Translations under genes and position numbers: made by a program | In this document: positions 36,893 to 46,496 of the stretch, in pieces | Layout of the letters: every line of letters begins with the position of its first letter | Position numbering within the stretch: position 1 is the stretch's first letter | Assembly: GCF_029051685.1 (NCBI RefSeq) | Contig: NZ_JAACFT010000006.1 | Location: 124,001-188,000, forward strand | Length of the DNA stretch: 64,000 nt | Direction: 5' to 3' | Source: Bradyrhizobium sp. CSA207 | Lineage (GTDB): Bacteria; Pseudomonadota; Alphaproteobacteria; Rhizobiales; Xanthobacteraceae | The notes under the pieces: generated by a model | Seen by the model: only the letters and a program-made list of their open reading frames with translations | Database searches by the model: none | What the model was told of the DNA's origin: nothing

Positions 36893-37297
36893 AGCGTTCT
36901 AGATGCCCGAGATGTGTTGAAGAAACCCTGCGTCGATCGCGTGCATCGACGCAGTCCCGCGACGGCACAGCAACGTTGAACAGATGCGTGCCAAAATGAA
37001 CGGCCCGTTTCGGCGACAAAACGAGCCATCTTGCCGACTTTCTCGAGCATGCAAGCCTATCACCAAGCGCTTAACCGCCTTCGCTCGTTTTCCTATGAGC
37101 TCTAGCGCGTGCGATATTGCAATTCGCGGTCCGTCGTCCGGCAATCGCGCAATGCGGAAGATGCCGTAGTTAACGCATATGCGCATTAACCCGACCGTAA
37201 GCACCGCGACCGGTGAAGAGGCCCGGCATTAGATTTGCTCTTCGGGCACGAGGGATTTTTCCTGTAAATTTGAGTCGAACAAGCGCGGTAAGGAAAC
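36893..37297. promoter_or_regulatory. Divergent intergenic region before the methyltransferase
   Basis: 405 bp. The notable feature is a 22-bp symmetric element at 37169-37190: GTTAAC-GCATATGC-GCATTAAC, with outer arms GTTAA/TTAAC and a self-complementary GCATATGC core. It lies about 107 bp before the methyltransferase ATG. No gene is supported. Confidence 0.4.
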
Positions 37298-38092
37298 ATG
37301 AACAAGCCAGCCACGATCGATTTCGCGACAGCGATCCCCACTCCCGCCAGGCCCGCCCATAACCAGGCGTTGCTCGAGATGGTGCCTGGCGAAGCGCGCG
37401 ATAGCCTGCTCGCCATTCACGACGTGCTGCGCCGCGAACTTCCGCAAGGCCGGCTCGCCATCTACGAGGCCGGAGGCGGCTCCTGCAGCTTCCTGCCCGT
37501 TGACGTGCTCGGCCGCAGCCACGTCACGGTCGTCGATATCGATGAGGACCAGGTCCGCAACAACACTTACGCGGATGACGCTATCCTCGGCGATGTGCAA
37601 ACCTTCCGCTTCGGCGCTGAAACCTTCGATGTCGTGATTTGCTACAACGTGATCGAACATCTGCCTGACGTCGAAGCCGCGTTGTTGAACTTCCGCGACG
37701 CGCTCAAGCCCGGCGGGATGATCCTGATCGGTGCGCCCAATCCGCGCTCGCTCTCGGGCGTGGTCACCAAATTCTCGCCGCACTGGTTCCATGTCTGGTT
37801 CTACCGGAACATCCGTGGCATCAAGAATGCCGGCCTGCCCGGCGAGCCGCCGTTCCCGACCTTCTTCCATCCGCTGGTGACGCTGTCGAAGCTCGAAACG
37901 TTCGCGACCGCCCATGGCCTCGACATGATCTACCGCCGCGAGGTCGAGAGCCCGCGCTATCCCGAGATGCGCCAGCGCAAGCCGCTGTTCGCCGCCCTCG
38001 TCGATGCCGGCGCGGCGCTTATGAATGCCCTCCTCCCGCGCGGGACCGACGTCCGCCGCGGCGACTATCACGTCATCCTGCGGAAGCGTTGA
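37298..38092 (+). CDS. Class I SAM-dependent methyltransferase
   Basis: 264 residues. The SAM-binding motif is IYEAGGGSCSFLP (about 54-66), then VTVVDIDEDQVRNN, and motif IV/V FDVVICYNVIEHLPD. The C-terminal half has an extra insertion with aromatic residues (PHWFHVWFYRNIRGIKN). Context suggests methylation of a sugar or lipid carrier in polysaccharide synthesis. It lies 246 bp upstream of the GumC-like gene on the same strand. Confidence 0.88.
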   Translation: MNKPATIDFATAIPTPARPAHNQALLEMVPGEARDSLLAIHDVLRRELPQGRLAIYEAGGGSCSFLPVDVLGRSHVTVVDIDEDQVRNNTYADDAILGDVQTFRFGAETFDVVICYNVIEHLPDVEAALLNFRDALKPGGMILIGAPNPRSLSGVVTKFSPHWFHVWFYRNIRGIKNAGLPGEPPFPTFFHPLVTLSKLETFATAHGLDMIYRREVESPRYPEMRQRKPLFAALVDAGAALMNALLPRGTDVRRGDYHVILRKR

Positions 38093-38338
38093 TGACCATG
38101 GCGCACCCGCGCAGTAACGAACCGTTAATCTCTGCGGCGCCGGCGCATCGAGGGCGTCACGACGCCACGTCGGGAAGCGGCGGGCGCTTAAACGCTTTGT
38201 TTGCCATTTCGGTGAATAGTCCCTCAATGAGTATGGTTAATTTTCCCTGTTGCGTTGATTGGGCACCTATATCCCGGGTGCGTGGCGTAGAGCGAAGAGT
38301 AACCCCTCAGCCTGCGGCACTTGGAATGGAAGCTGGGG

Positions 38339-40726
38339 ATGATGCTTGACTATAACCAGCCGATAGATCGGGCCAGACCGGAGGCCCCGCAGCGGAGGTT
38401 GCCGACCGGCTTCAACGTGCTGGAGCTCGTCAACCTGCTTTGGCGGCGCAAGATCGCGATTGCCGCTGCCGCCCTGCTCGGCGCGACGCTTGCGGTCGCC
38501 ATCGGCAAGAGTCTCACACCCCGCTACACCGCGACCTCTCAGCTCTATGTCGACCCGCGCGAGCTCCAGCTCGTCGATCGCGAGCTCACCCCCCGCGCAC
38601 AGGACGTCTCCGGCATGTCCATGGTGGTGGAGAGCCAGGCGCGCCTGATCACATCCAACAGCGTGCTGTTGCAGGTGATCCAGCAGGCCAATCTCGAGAA
38701 GGATCCGGAATTTGGCGGCGGTGGCGATGCCGGGAGCCTGATGTCGTCGCTGCTGGGCCTGATCGGCCTGCAACCACGCACGCCCTCTGCTGCAGAAATA
38801 AAAGACGTGCAGCTTGCGGCGCTCGACGCCCTGAACAAGCACATCACGATTCGCAAGGGTGATAAGAGCTTCATCGTCGACATCGAGGTCTGGTCGACCG
38901 ATCCGGCGAAAGCGGCGATGCTCGCCAACACCCTGACCAGCACCTATCTTTCGGACTCCCGCAATTCGCAGGCTCTGGCGGCGCGGCGTGCGACCAGCGA
39001 CCTGTCCGGGCGCTTGAAGGAATTGCGCGAGCGGCTGCGCAACGCCGAGACCGTGCTCGCCACCTACAAGGCCCAGAACAATTTCGTCGGCACCCAGGAC
39101 GCGCTGATCAGCGATCAACAGCTCTCCTCCAGCAACCAGCGGCTTTCCGCGGCCCGCGCGGCGACGATGGATGCGCAGGCGCGGCTCGACCAGATCGAGG
39201 CGAGCCGGCGCACGGCTGCAGATGCCGGCGCTATTCCCGAAGCCTTGCAATCGCCGACGATCGCCAACCTGCGCGCCCAATATGCCGACGCCCGCAAGAA
39301 ATATGCGGAGCAGGCCGGCGAGCTCGGGCCGCGTCACCCGGCGCTGCGGCAGACCGAGAAGCAGGTCGAGGATCTCAAGCGCACCATCGGCGAGGAGATT
39401 GACCGCTTCGCCCAATCGGCCAAGAACGACCTGACGCGCGCCCGCGACTATGAGGCCTCGCTCAACCGGGCGCTGGAGGCCCAGAAGCGGCAGAGCGTCC
39501 AGCTTAGCCAGGCCGCCGTGCGGCTGCGCGAGCTCGAGCGCGAGGCCGATGCCAGCCGCGACGTCTATCAATCCTTCCTCAAGCGCTCGCGCGAGACCGA
39601 GGAGCAGGAGAGCCTGAACACCTCGGCAGCGCGCGTCATCGGCGAAGCCACGGTGCCGCAGCGGCGTTCGTTCCCGCCGGCGATGAGCCTGTTCGCCATG
39701 ATCGGCTTCATCTTCGGCGCGCTCGCTGCTTCAGGCTGGTTGGTCGCGGCCGAGATCCTGTTGCTCGGCGCGACCTCGCCGGTGCCCACGCCAGCACGTC
39801 GCGAGCGCACGCCAGCCCCGGAGACCAGGCGTCCTTTGGAGGTTTCGCGAACTCCAGAGGTTTCGCGGCCGCCGCTGAACGCGCGCACTCCGGAAGTTGC
39901 CAAGACTTCTCCGGAGGCCGCTCCACCGCAGGCCGCTGCTCCGGAGCCCGCCGCGCCGCCACTTTCGCTGGTGGAAAAGCCCCTGATCGCACGCCTCCAG
40001 GAGGCCGACGTCATTCACACGCTCGGCGCCATTCTCGCCACCGGCGGCGGCGTCGATCTCACTCGACTGGGCTGGCCGACGCTACGCCCCGGATTTCCGC
40101 TGACCACACTGCTCAACGCCTTGCGCGACATGCGCGCCGCAGTGGCCCGCCGCGCCGGCGGCAAGGCGATGCCGGTCATCGCTCTCGTCGGCGCCAACGA
40201 AACCACCGGACGCAGCGTGAGTGCGCTGAACTTCGCGCTTGCGGCGGCGCGCGACGGCACCCGCGTGCTGATGATCGATGCCGACCACCAGGCGCACACG
40301 CTCTCCAGCAAGGTCAACCGTCCGGCCAAGGGCGAGCCGGAAAAGCACGGCTGGCTCTCGATCGGCAGCAAGGCCGTGCGCGAGATCAAGACCGTCAACG
40401 GCATCTCGGTGCTCCCGGCTGCCGAGAGCGATGCCGGCAAGGCGACGGAGGCCATCCGCAAGGCGATTACGCTGGCGCGTTCCGCCGGCGGCTACGACCT
40501 AATCCTCCTCGACGGTCCCGCGATGCCACTCTCGGCCGCCGGCCGCAAGCTGCTCGATGGCGTCGACGCGCTGGTCGCGGTGCTGCCAACCAGCCTCGAC
40601 ATTAACGACAGCATGGAAGAGATCCTGGCCGCACTCGGCGGCGCCGAGCGCAAGCTCGTCGGCGTCGTGCTCGACGAGCTCACCCCCGCAATCCAAACGC
40701 GCCAGCGAGGCAGACAATATGCTTGA
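38339..40726 (+). CDS. GumC/Wzz-type polysaccharide co-polymerase with degenerate BY-kinase domain
   Basis: 795 residues. The N-terminal Wzz domain has membrane segment 1 at about 38-58 and segment 2 at about 447-475, enclosing a ~390-residue periplasmic coiled coil (RLKELRERLRNAETVLATYK). A Pro/Glu/Arg-rich linker with repeated PEV motifs (about 485-550) leads to a P-loop fold. There Walker A reads GANETTGRS (about 618-626), with Arg where Lys is expected; Walker A' is VLMIDADHQ and Walker B DLILLDGP. The usual C-terminal Tyr cluster is missing, only one Tyr remaining. It should set chain length but probably lacks kinase activity. The start at 38339 follows GGAAG; 38342 is an equal alternative. 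Confidence 0.9.
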   Translation: MMLDYNQPIDRARPEAPQRRLPTGFNVLELVNLLWRRKIAIAAAALLGATLAVAIGKSLTPRYTATSQLYVDPRELQLVDRELTPRAQDVSGMSMVVESQARLITSNSVLLQVIQQANLEKDPEFGGGGDAGSLMSSLLGLIGLQPRTPSAAEIKDVQLAALDALNKHITIRKGDKSFIVDIEVWSTDPAKAAMLANTLTSTYLSDSRNSQALAARRATSDLSGRLKELRERLRNAETVLATYKAQNNFVGTQDALISDQQLSSSNQRLSAARAATMDAQARLDQIEASRRTAADAGAIPEALQSPTIANLRAQYADARKKYAEQAGELGPRHPALRQTEKQVEDLKRTIGEEIDRFAQSAKNDLTRARDYEASLNRALEAQKRQSVQLSQAAVRLRELEREADASRDVYQSFLKRSRETEEQESLNTSAARVIGEATVPQRRSFPPAMSLFAMIGFIFGALAASGWLVAAEILLLGATSPVPTPARRERTPAPETRRPLEVSRTPEVSRPPLNARTPEVAKTSPEAAPPQAAAPEPAAPPLSLVEKPLIARLQEADVIHTLGAILATGGGVDLTRLGWPTLRPGFPLTTLLNALRDMRAAVARRAGGKAMPVIALVGANETTGRSVSALNFALAAARDGTRVLMIDADHQAHTLSSKVNRPAKGEPEKHGWLSIGSKAVREIKTVNGISVLPAAESDAGKATEAIRKAITLARSAGGYDLILLDGPAMPLSAAGRKLLDGVDALVAVLPTSLDINDSMEEILAALGGAERKLVGVVLDELTPAIQTRQRGRQYA

Positions 40727-41525
40727 GCGCCGCGTCAATTTCGAGGGGCGGGCCGCGACCGCCGAAGTGCCGCGGGTCACCGTCGGCGGCCTTCGCATGG
40801 CCACGCTCGACCTCGAAGCGACCGCCGATTTCATGATCGAGGCGACCGACCCGCGTCATCGCATCGGCCGACCGCTGTTCCTGACCTCGGCCAATGGCGA
40901 GGTGCTGGCACGCTGCTCGACCGAGCCGCAGACCGAGCGCCTGTTCCGCGCCGCCGACCTGATCAATGCCGACGGCCAGCCGCTGGTGGCGGCATCCAAG
41001 CTGCAATCCTGGTTTCCGCTGCCCGAGCGCGTCGCAACCACTGACCTGTTCCACGTCGTCGCGCGCAAGGCGGAAGCTGCCGGCCGTACCTTCTACATGC
41101 TTGGCGCCAGCGAGGACGAGAACGCAGCAGCGGTCGCGAACGTCCAGAAGCTGTATCCGAACCTCAAGATTGTTGGGCACAGCCACGGCTATCTCCGCGG
41201 CGATGCCATGCGGGCCAGGGTCGAGGAGATCAATGCACTCGCACCGGACTATCTTTGGGTCGCGCTTGGCGTGCCCAGCGAGCAGGCCTTCGTCGAGGAA
41301 TTCACGCCACTTCTCACCAATGTCGGCGTCATCAAGACGTCCGGCGGCCTGTTCAACTTCCTCTCGGGCAGCCGGTCCCGCGCGCCACAATGGATGCAGA
41401 AGATCGGACTGGAGTGGGCCTGGCGCACGTGGCTCGAGCCGCGCCGCCTGTTCTGGCGCTATCTGACCACCAATCCACGTGCGCTCTATCTGCTGTTCAG
41501 CCGCAACCGGCCCTTCAACCGCTGA
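40719..41525 (+). CDS. WecG/TagA/CpsF family glycosyltransferase (GT26)
   Basis: 268 residues. It has the family core TFYMLGASEDENAAAVANVQ, then HGYLRGDAM, and PDYLWVALGVPSEQAFVEE, typical of GT26. An early Asp-rich region (INADGQPLVAAS, about 82-93) contains the likely catalytic Asp. WecG/TagA/CpsF enzymes add N-acetylmannosamine(uronate), or glucose in capsule synthesis, to an undecaprenyl-linked sugar. The start overlaps the GumC-like stop by 8 nt, so the two are co-translated. The 249 bp downstream (41526-41774) show no supported gene. Confidence 0.9.
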   Translation: MLERRVNFEGRAATAEVPRVTVGGLRMATLDLEATADFMIEATDPRHRIGRPLFLTSANGEVLARCSTEPQTERLFRAADLINADGQPLVAASKLQSWFPLPERVATTDLFHVVARKAEAAGRTFYMLGASEDENAAAVANVQKLYPNLKIVGHSHGYLRGDAMRARVEEINALAPDYLWVALGVPSEQAFVEEFTPLLTNVGVIKTSGGLFNFLSGSRSRAPQWMQKIGLEWAWRTWLEPRRLFWRYLTTNPRALYLLFSRNRPFNR

Positions 41526-41774
41526 GGGACGCCGAGATGCCCCCTCGCCGCACCAGGCGCCCTTATTGTGCCTTGCCGGTCGGCACCCTGAGCGGCTAAA
41601 GAGACTGTGACAGTCAGCGTTGGCAACTTTCCAGGCCGCCGCACGTTTTGTATAGCCGCCGACGCAGGCGGCACACTTGGTTCGACCAATAGCGCGAGCC
41701 GATTTTTCACAGCGAAACAGATCGAGTCGGCGCGTCGCCTGATTTCAGGCGTGGCCCCAGGGAGCACGGAGCGA

Positions 41775-42116
41775 ATGCATCAGGCCGCAAGCCTGCAATT
41801 CGAGCGCGTGATGGACGAGCTCGTGCTCTGGCACGCCGTGCCGGAGGACGAACGCTCGCCGGCACCGGCCTGGTGGTGGGGACCGGCGATGGCGATGTTC
41901 GACGTGCACGAGCCGATGCGACACGCGTGGTGTAGCGAGCTCGGCCTCGGCGACGGCTCGAGCTTTGCCGATGGCGCGCATGCCCTTCTCGCGCTGTTCG
42001 CCGAACAAACCTCGCTGACCTGGCCGGATGATTTTCCGCGCAAGGCGGAAATCAAGGAAGAGGACGTCCGCGAACTGCACCCGCAACCGTCAGACGACAG
42101 CGCGTTCCAACCGTAA
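41775..42116 (+). CDS. Hypothetical protein, Trp-rich
   Basis: 113 residues from the ATG at 41775 with GGAG 3-4 nt before it (a close spacing). The chain is acidic and aromatic (APAWWWGPAMAMFD) with no signal or membrane segment. I recognise no family. The last 27 bp overlap the end of the convergent GGDEF-EAL gene on the other strand. Confidence 0.6.
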   Translation: MHQAASLQFERVMDELVLWHAVPEDERSPAPAWWWGPAMAMFDVHEPMRHAWCSELGLGDGSSFADGAHALLALFAEQTSLTWPDDFPRKAEIKEEDVRELHPQPSDDSAFQP

Positions 42117-45100
42117 CGCCACGGCCTCGTCCGGATCCGGCTCCGGCTGGAGCGGCGGTGCGATGGGAAGGACCATCGGTCGCAGCAGCTCGGCCATCTG
42201 CCGCGCCGGCAGCGGCTTTGAGATCAGGAAGCCCTGCATCTCGTCGCAGCCATGGGCGCGCAGAAACGCCTCCTGCTCGGCGTTCTCGACGCCTTCGGCG
42301 ACCACGGTCATGCCGAGCGCCTTGCCCATGCTGATGATCGCCTGCGCGATCGCCTGGTCCTCGGTATCCTGCGGCAGGTCGCGCACGAAGGAGCGGTCGA
42401 TCTTGATGGTGTCGATCGGGAAATGCTTCATCAGCGACATCGAGGAATAGCCGGTGCCGAAATCGTCAATGGCGAGGCGAATGCCGCGGCTCTGGATCGC
42501 ATCCAGGACTTTCAGCGCGCGCCCGACATTGCGCATCATCATGCTCTCGGTGACCTCTAACTGGAGCAACACCGGCGACATGCCGCTTGCAGCCAGCGCC
42601 TCGTCGACGTCCTGCAACAAATGCGCGTCGGCAAACTGCCGCGGCGACAGGTTGACCGCCATCGACACAGGCAGCAGGCCGCGACGCTGCCAGGCCATGG
42701 CCTGCGCGCAGGCTTCCTTCACCACCCAGCGGCCGATCGGCACGATCAGGCCGGTTTCCTCGGCAAGCGGGATGAACTGCGCCGGGGAAATGTTGCCGAG
42801 ATCGGGATGCGTCCAGCGCAACAGCGCTTCGACGCCGGTGATCTGGCTCGTCGCCATGTCCACCTTGGGCTGGTAATTCAGCGAGAACTGCTCGCGCTCC
42901 AGCGCCCGGCGCAGCGCGCTTTCAAGCGACAGCCGCTCGATCGACTGCGTCTTCACCTCCTTGGAGAAGAAGCGATAGCCGTTCTTGCCGTCTTCCTTGG
43001 CGAGATACATCGCCATGTCGGCGTTCTTGGTCAGCGTCTGCGCGTCGGCGCCGTTGGCTGGATACATCGCGATGCCGATCGAAGCGGTGGTGTGGCACTC
43101 GTGGCCGGCAAGCTCCATGGGCTTGCCCAGCGCCGTCAGCAGTTCGGTCGCGATGCGCTGGACGTCGTCGACCTCGCCACACTGGTCGAGGATCACCACG
43201 AACTCGTCGCCGCCGAGCCGCGCCACCACATCGCTTGCGCGTAACGCGTTGCGCAGGCGGTCGGCGACTTCGAGCAGAAGCAGATCGCCAGCCTCGTGGC
43301 CGAGCGAGTCGTTGATGACTTTGAAGCGGTCGAGATCGATGAACAGCAGCGCAAAGCGGTGCTCTTGGCGCTGCGCGGTCTCGATCGCTCCCCGCAGCAA
43401 CGCGTTGAACGTCTCTCGGTTGGGCAGATTGGTCAGGCTGTCGTAGGAGGCGAGGTATTCGATCCGCTCGTCAGCCTTGTTCTTCTCGTCGACGCGATCG
43501 AAGTTCTCCATCGCGAAGGAAACGTTTTCGGCGAGACGCTGCAACAGCTCGACGAACTCGCCCGTAAAAGTGTCCGGTTCGGTCGACATGTAGATCATGA
43601 CGCCAACCGCCCGGTCGTGCGCGACCAGCGGGAACGCCGCGCCCGACCGCGCGCCGTCGCCGCGGACGACCGCGTGGAAGACGCGGACGCGATCGTCGTT
43701 GAGATAATCGTTGCTGATGCAAGGCTGGCGCGTGCGGAACGCCGTGCCGCTCATCCCACGACCTTCGGGGCGCTCGGGGTCCGTGGAGAGGCGGATGTTG
43801 CGCGTGGTGTCGGACGACGGTCCGGCGCTGGCCACGATTTCCAGTTGGTCGCTGTCCGGCTTGGCCAGCGCAATGGTGGTGGAGGTGAATTTTGCGCCAT
43901 TCGATGCGGCGAGGCAGACGAGATCGTACAGCTCGGCGCGCGACTTCGCCCGCATGATCGCCTCGTTGGTCGCGCTCAGCGCCGCGAACATCCGCGTCAG
44001 ACGCTCCTTCTGGGCCTCGGTGCGAGCCTTCTCCTCGGCACGATCGAAATTGTCGAGCGCGAAGGAGACGTTCTCGGCCAGGCGTCCGAGCAGTTCGACC
44101 AGATCGGGCGTGAATGTATTCGCTTCGGGTGCGAGGAAAAGCAGAATGCCGATCGGCTCCCGGCCGGCCCGCAGAAGCGGGAAGCTTGCAGCGGCGCGCG
44201 TGCCATCCTCGGCCGCCTTGGAATGCCAATGTAGCGATCGCGGATCGTGCAGATAGTCGTTGATGACACTGGGTCGGCGGGTCCGCAGCGAGATCCCTAT
44301 AATCCCCTGACCCTCGGGATGATCAGCGGAAACAAAGCAGGTACGTCCGACCATTCGCTCCTGGAGGCGCCCCTTCACTGCGACGACGCGGACGAACTCC
44401 CGTTTGTCGTCCATGATGCCGATCGTGGCCGAGGCAAACACGCCGCCGAGCACGGCCGCCTGGCACGCCACGTCGAACAGCTCCTCGCGCGTCTTGGCCC
44501 GCATGATGGCTTCGTTGGTCGCGCTGAGCGCCTCGAACATGCCACTCAGGCGATCACGCTGCTTGTCGGCCCGCGCTTTTTCTTCGGCGCGATCGAAATT
44601 CTCCAGCGCGAAGGCGGCGTTGGCCTGAAGCTTGCGCAGCAGCTCGACGAATTCATCCGTGAAGGTGCCGCGCTCCGGCGAGTTGAACAGGAATACGCCT
44701 TCGATCCTGTCGCCGTTGAACAGCGGCAGCGCCGCGGATGATGCGATGCCGTTGCGGCGGGCGCTGGCCTGCCAGGGCTTGATGCGGTCGTCTGCCAGCA
44801 CGTCGTTGCTGACGGCAGGCTGGCGCGTGCGGTACGCGGTGCCGGTCAATCCCTGCCCTTCGGGAATTTGATCGGAGGTGGAAAACTTGAAATTGCGGAC
44901 CTGATCCGCATTCGGTCCGTAGCAGGCGGCGACGCGCAGCAGCCCGGCGCTATGATCGACAAGCGCAATGGTAGCCGAGGTGAACTTGGCGCCCTGCGCC
45001 GTCGCCTCGCAGACGAGATCGAACAGCTCGGCGCGCGAGCGCGCGCGCAGGATCGCCTCGTTGGTGGCGCTGAGCGCGGCATACATCCGCGCCAACCGTT

Positions 45101-46199
45101 CTTCTTCCGCAGCGATCCTGGCCTTCTCGGTCTCGCGGTCGAAATTCTCGATTGCGAACGAGACGTTCTCCGCCATGCGCACCAGCAGCGCGACGACCTC
45201 CTCGTCCTTGGCCCACGACCTGCTGACGAAAAACAAGAGCACCCCGACGCTCTCGCCGTGCTTAATCAGAGGCGCTACCACACAAGCGGCGACGCCGGTG
45301 TTGACATTGGCCTGCTCCCAAGGCGTTCCCCGGGTGCGGCTGGCGAGATCTTCCTCGACGATGGCCTTCTGCGTCCGGAACACCTCGCCGGAGATGCCCT
45401 TGCCGTAGGGGTTTTCAGGGTCGATCGAATAGCGTGACTGGGTGACCAGCTCCAGGTTCTGTCCCGTGGAAGCGACCGGACTCATCCAATGCGAATCCGC
45501 CTCGCGAAGCAGGACGATCGTCGCCAGCGACTTGCCACCATGCACGGAGGCGTCACACACGAGCTGGTAAAGCTCCTGCTCGGTCTTGGCGCGGAGAATG
45601 GCTTCGTTGGTGGCACTGATGGCGCCGAACATGCGGTTGAGCCGCCGTGTCGCTCGCTCGCTGATCTGCCGCGCGGTTTCGCGGGCGAAATTGTCCAGCG
45701 CATAGGTAATGTTGGCCGACATACGCTCGAACAGCGACACCATCTGCTCATTCAGCGATCCGGCGTCGCTGCGCGTCACGTACAGCACGCCGACGCTCTG
45801 CCCATTGCACAAGAGTGGCACCGCCGCGGCGGCGCCGATGTGAGCCTTCGCCGCGCCCTCGCGCCAGGCGAGCGAGCGCGGATCGTTCAGGAAATCGTTG
45901 CTGATGCAGAGCCTCCGGCTGCGAAAGGCTTCGCCGCCGACGCCCGACCCTTCCGGCGTACCGGCCTCCGTGGTGATCTTGATCGCACGCAGCCGCGCAA
46001 CGTCGTCGCCGCAGCCGGCCGCAAACCGCAGCCGCTGGCCGTCCGGCTCCACCAGGAACACGGCCACCGCCATGAAGTCCCCACTCGAAAACCCGGCGTC
46101 GCAGACCTTCTGGTACAGCTCGTCCGGCGATTTCGCATAAAGGATCGCTTCATTGATGGCGCTCAACGCTGCAAATGTGCGCGCGAGGGGCGTTTGCAC
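42090..46199 (-). CDS. Multi-GAF diguanylate cyclase/phosphodiesterase (5x GAF-GGDEF-EAL)
   Basis: 1369 residues. Five homologous GAF units follow each other at a ~182-residue period: they open with FAALSAINEAIL (9), FGAISATNEAIL (191), YAALSATNEAIL (373) and relatives near 555 and 737, each closing with a helix such as ENFDRAEEKAR. Then come a GGDEF domain (about 925-1095) with intact RLGGDEF and an RxxD inhibitory site (RASD) five residues before it, and an EAL domain (about 1105-1345) with intact EALLRW, NLSPRQF, DDFGTGYSS, KIDRSFV and AEGVEN. Both catalytic sites look complete. There is no membrane segment, so it should be a cytosolic sensor of one or more small ligands controlling cyclic-di-GMP. 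The neighbouring polysaccharide locus is a plausible target. Confidence 0.95.
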   Translation of the reverse strand: MQTPLARTFAALSAINEAILYAKSPDELYQKVCDAGFSSGDFMAVAVFLVEPDGQRLRFAAGCGDDVARLRAIKITTEAGTPEGSGVGGEAFRSRRLCISNDFLNDPRSLAWREGAAKAHIGAAAAVPLLCNGQSVGVLYVTRSDAGSLNEQMVSLFERMSANITYALDNFARETARQISERATRRLNRMFGAISATNEAILRAKTEQELYQLVCDASVHGGKSLATIVLLREADSHWMSPVASTGQNLELVTQSRYSIDPENPYGKGISGEVFRTQKAIVEEDLASRTRGTPWEQANVNTGVAACVVAPLIKHGESVGVLLFFVSRSWAKDEEVVALLVRMAENVSFAIENFDRETEKARIAAEEERLARMYAALSATNEAILRARSRAELFDLVCEATAQGAKFTSATIALVDHSAGLLRVAACYGPNADQVRNFKFSTSDQIPEGQGLTGTAYRTRQPAVSNDVLADDRIKPWQASARRNGIASSAALPLFNGDRIEGVFLFNSPERGTFTDEFVELLRKLQANAAFALENFDRAEEKARADKQRDRLSGMFEALSATNEAIMRAKTREELFDVACQAAVLGGVFASATIGIMDDKREFVRVVAVKGRLQERMVGRTCFVSADHPEGQGIIGISLRTRRPSVINDYLHDPRSLHWHSKAAEDGTRAAASFPLLRAGREPIGILLFLAPEANTFTPDLVELLGRLAENVSFALDNFDRAEEKARTEAQKERLTRMFAALSATNEAIMRAKSRAELYDLVCLAASNGAKFTSTTIALAKPDSDQLEIVASAGPSSDTTRNIRLSTDPERPEGRGMSGTAFRTRQPCISNDYLNDDRVRVFHAVVRGDGARSGAAFPLVAHDRAVGVMIYMSTEPDTFTGEFVELLQRLAENVSFAMENFDRVDEKNKADERIEYLASYDSLTNLPNRETFNALLRGAIETAQRQEHRFALLFIDLDRFKVINDSLGHEAGDLLLLEVADRLRNALRASDVVARLGGDEFVVILDQCGEVDDVQRIATELLTALGKPMELAGHECHTTASIGIAMYPANGADAQTLTKNADMAMYLAKEDGKNGYRFFSKEVKTQSIERLSLESALRRALEREQFSLNYQPKVDMATSQITGVEALLRWTHPDLGNISPAQFIPLAEETGLIVPIGRWVVKEACAQAMAWQRRGLLPVSMAVNLSPRQFADAHLLQDVDEALAASGMSPVLLQLEVTESMMMRNVGRALKVLDAIQSRGIRLAIDDFGTGYSSMSLMKHFPIDTIKIDRSFVRDLPQDTEDQAIAQAIISMGKALGMTVVAEGVENAEQEAFLRAHGCDEMQGFLISKPLPARQMAELLRPMVLPIAPPLQPEPDPDEAVALRLERAVV

Positions 46200-46496
46200 G
46201 ATCTCAACTCCCCGACATTTCTGCCATTTTCTCCCGGGTAGCTTTATGAAGGCGATGGCCTAAATGGTCGTTATTGGTCCCCGCAAACCGTCAATCAAAG
46301 TGAACGAGCTGCGAACGACCGGCGCCAAACTGTCCGGATTCCCGCTGTACGGGATGGCGCCTTCGACCAAAGGCGCGTTCGCTTCACGAATTTGCAGCCC
46401 TGTATTGGTTTACGAGAGATTGATATCGCACCTGTGCTTTGAGACGATGGCGCCCAACAACCAGCGCCCGCCAAGGGCGAGACCTGAGGAAGCGCC

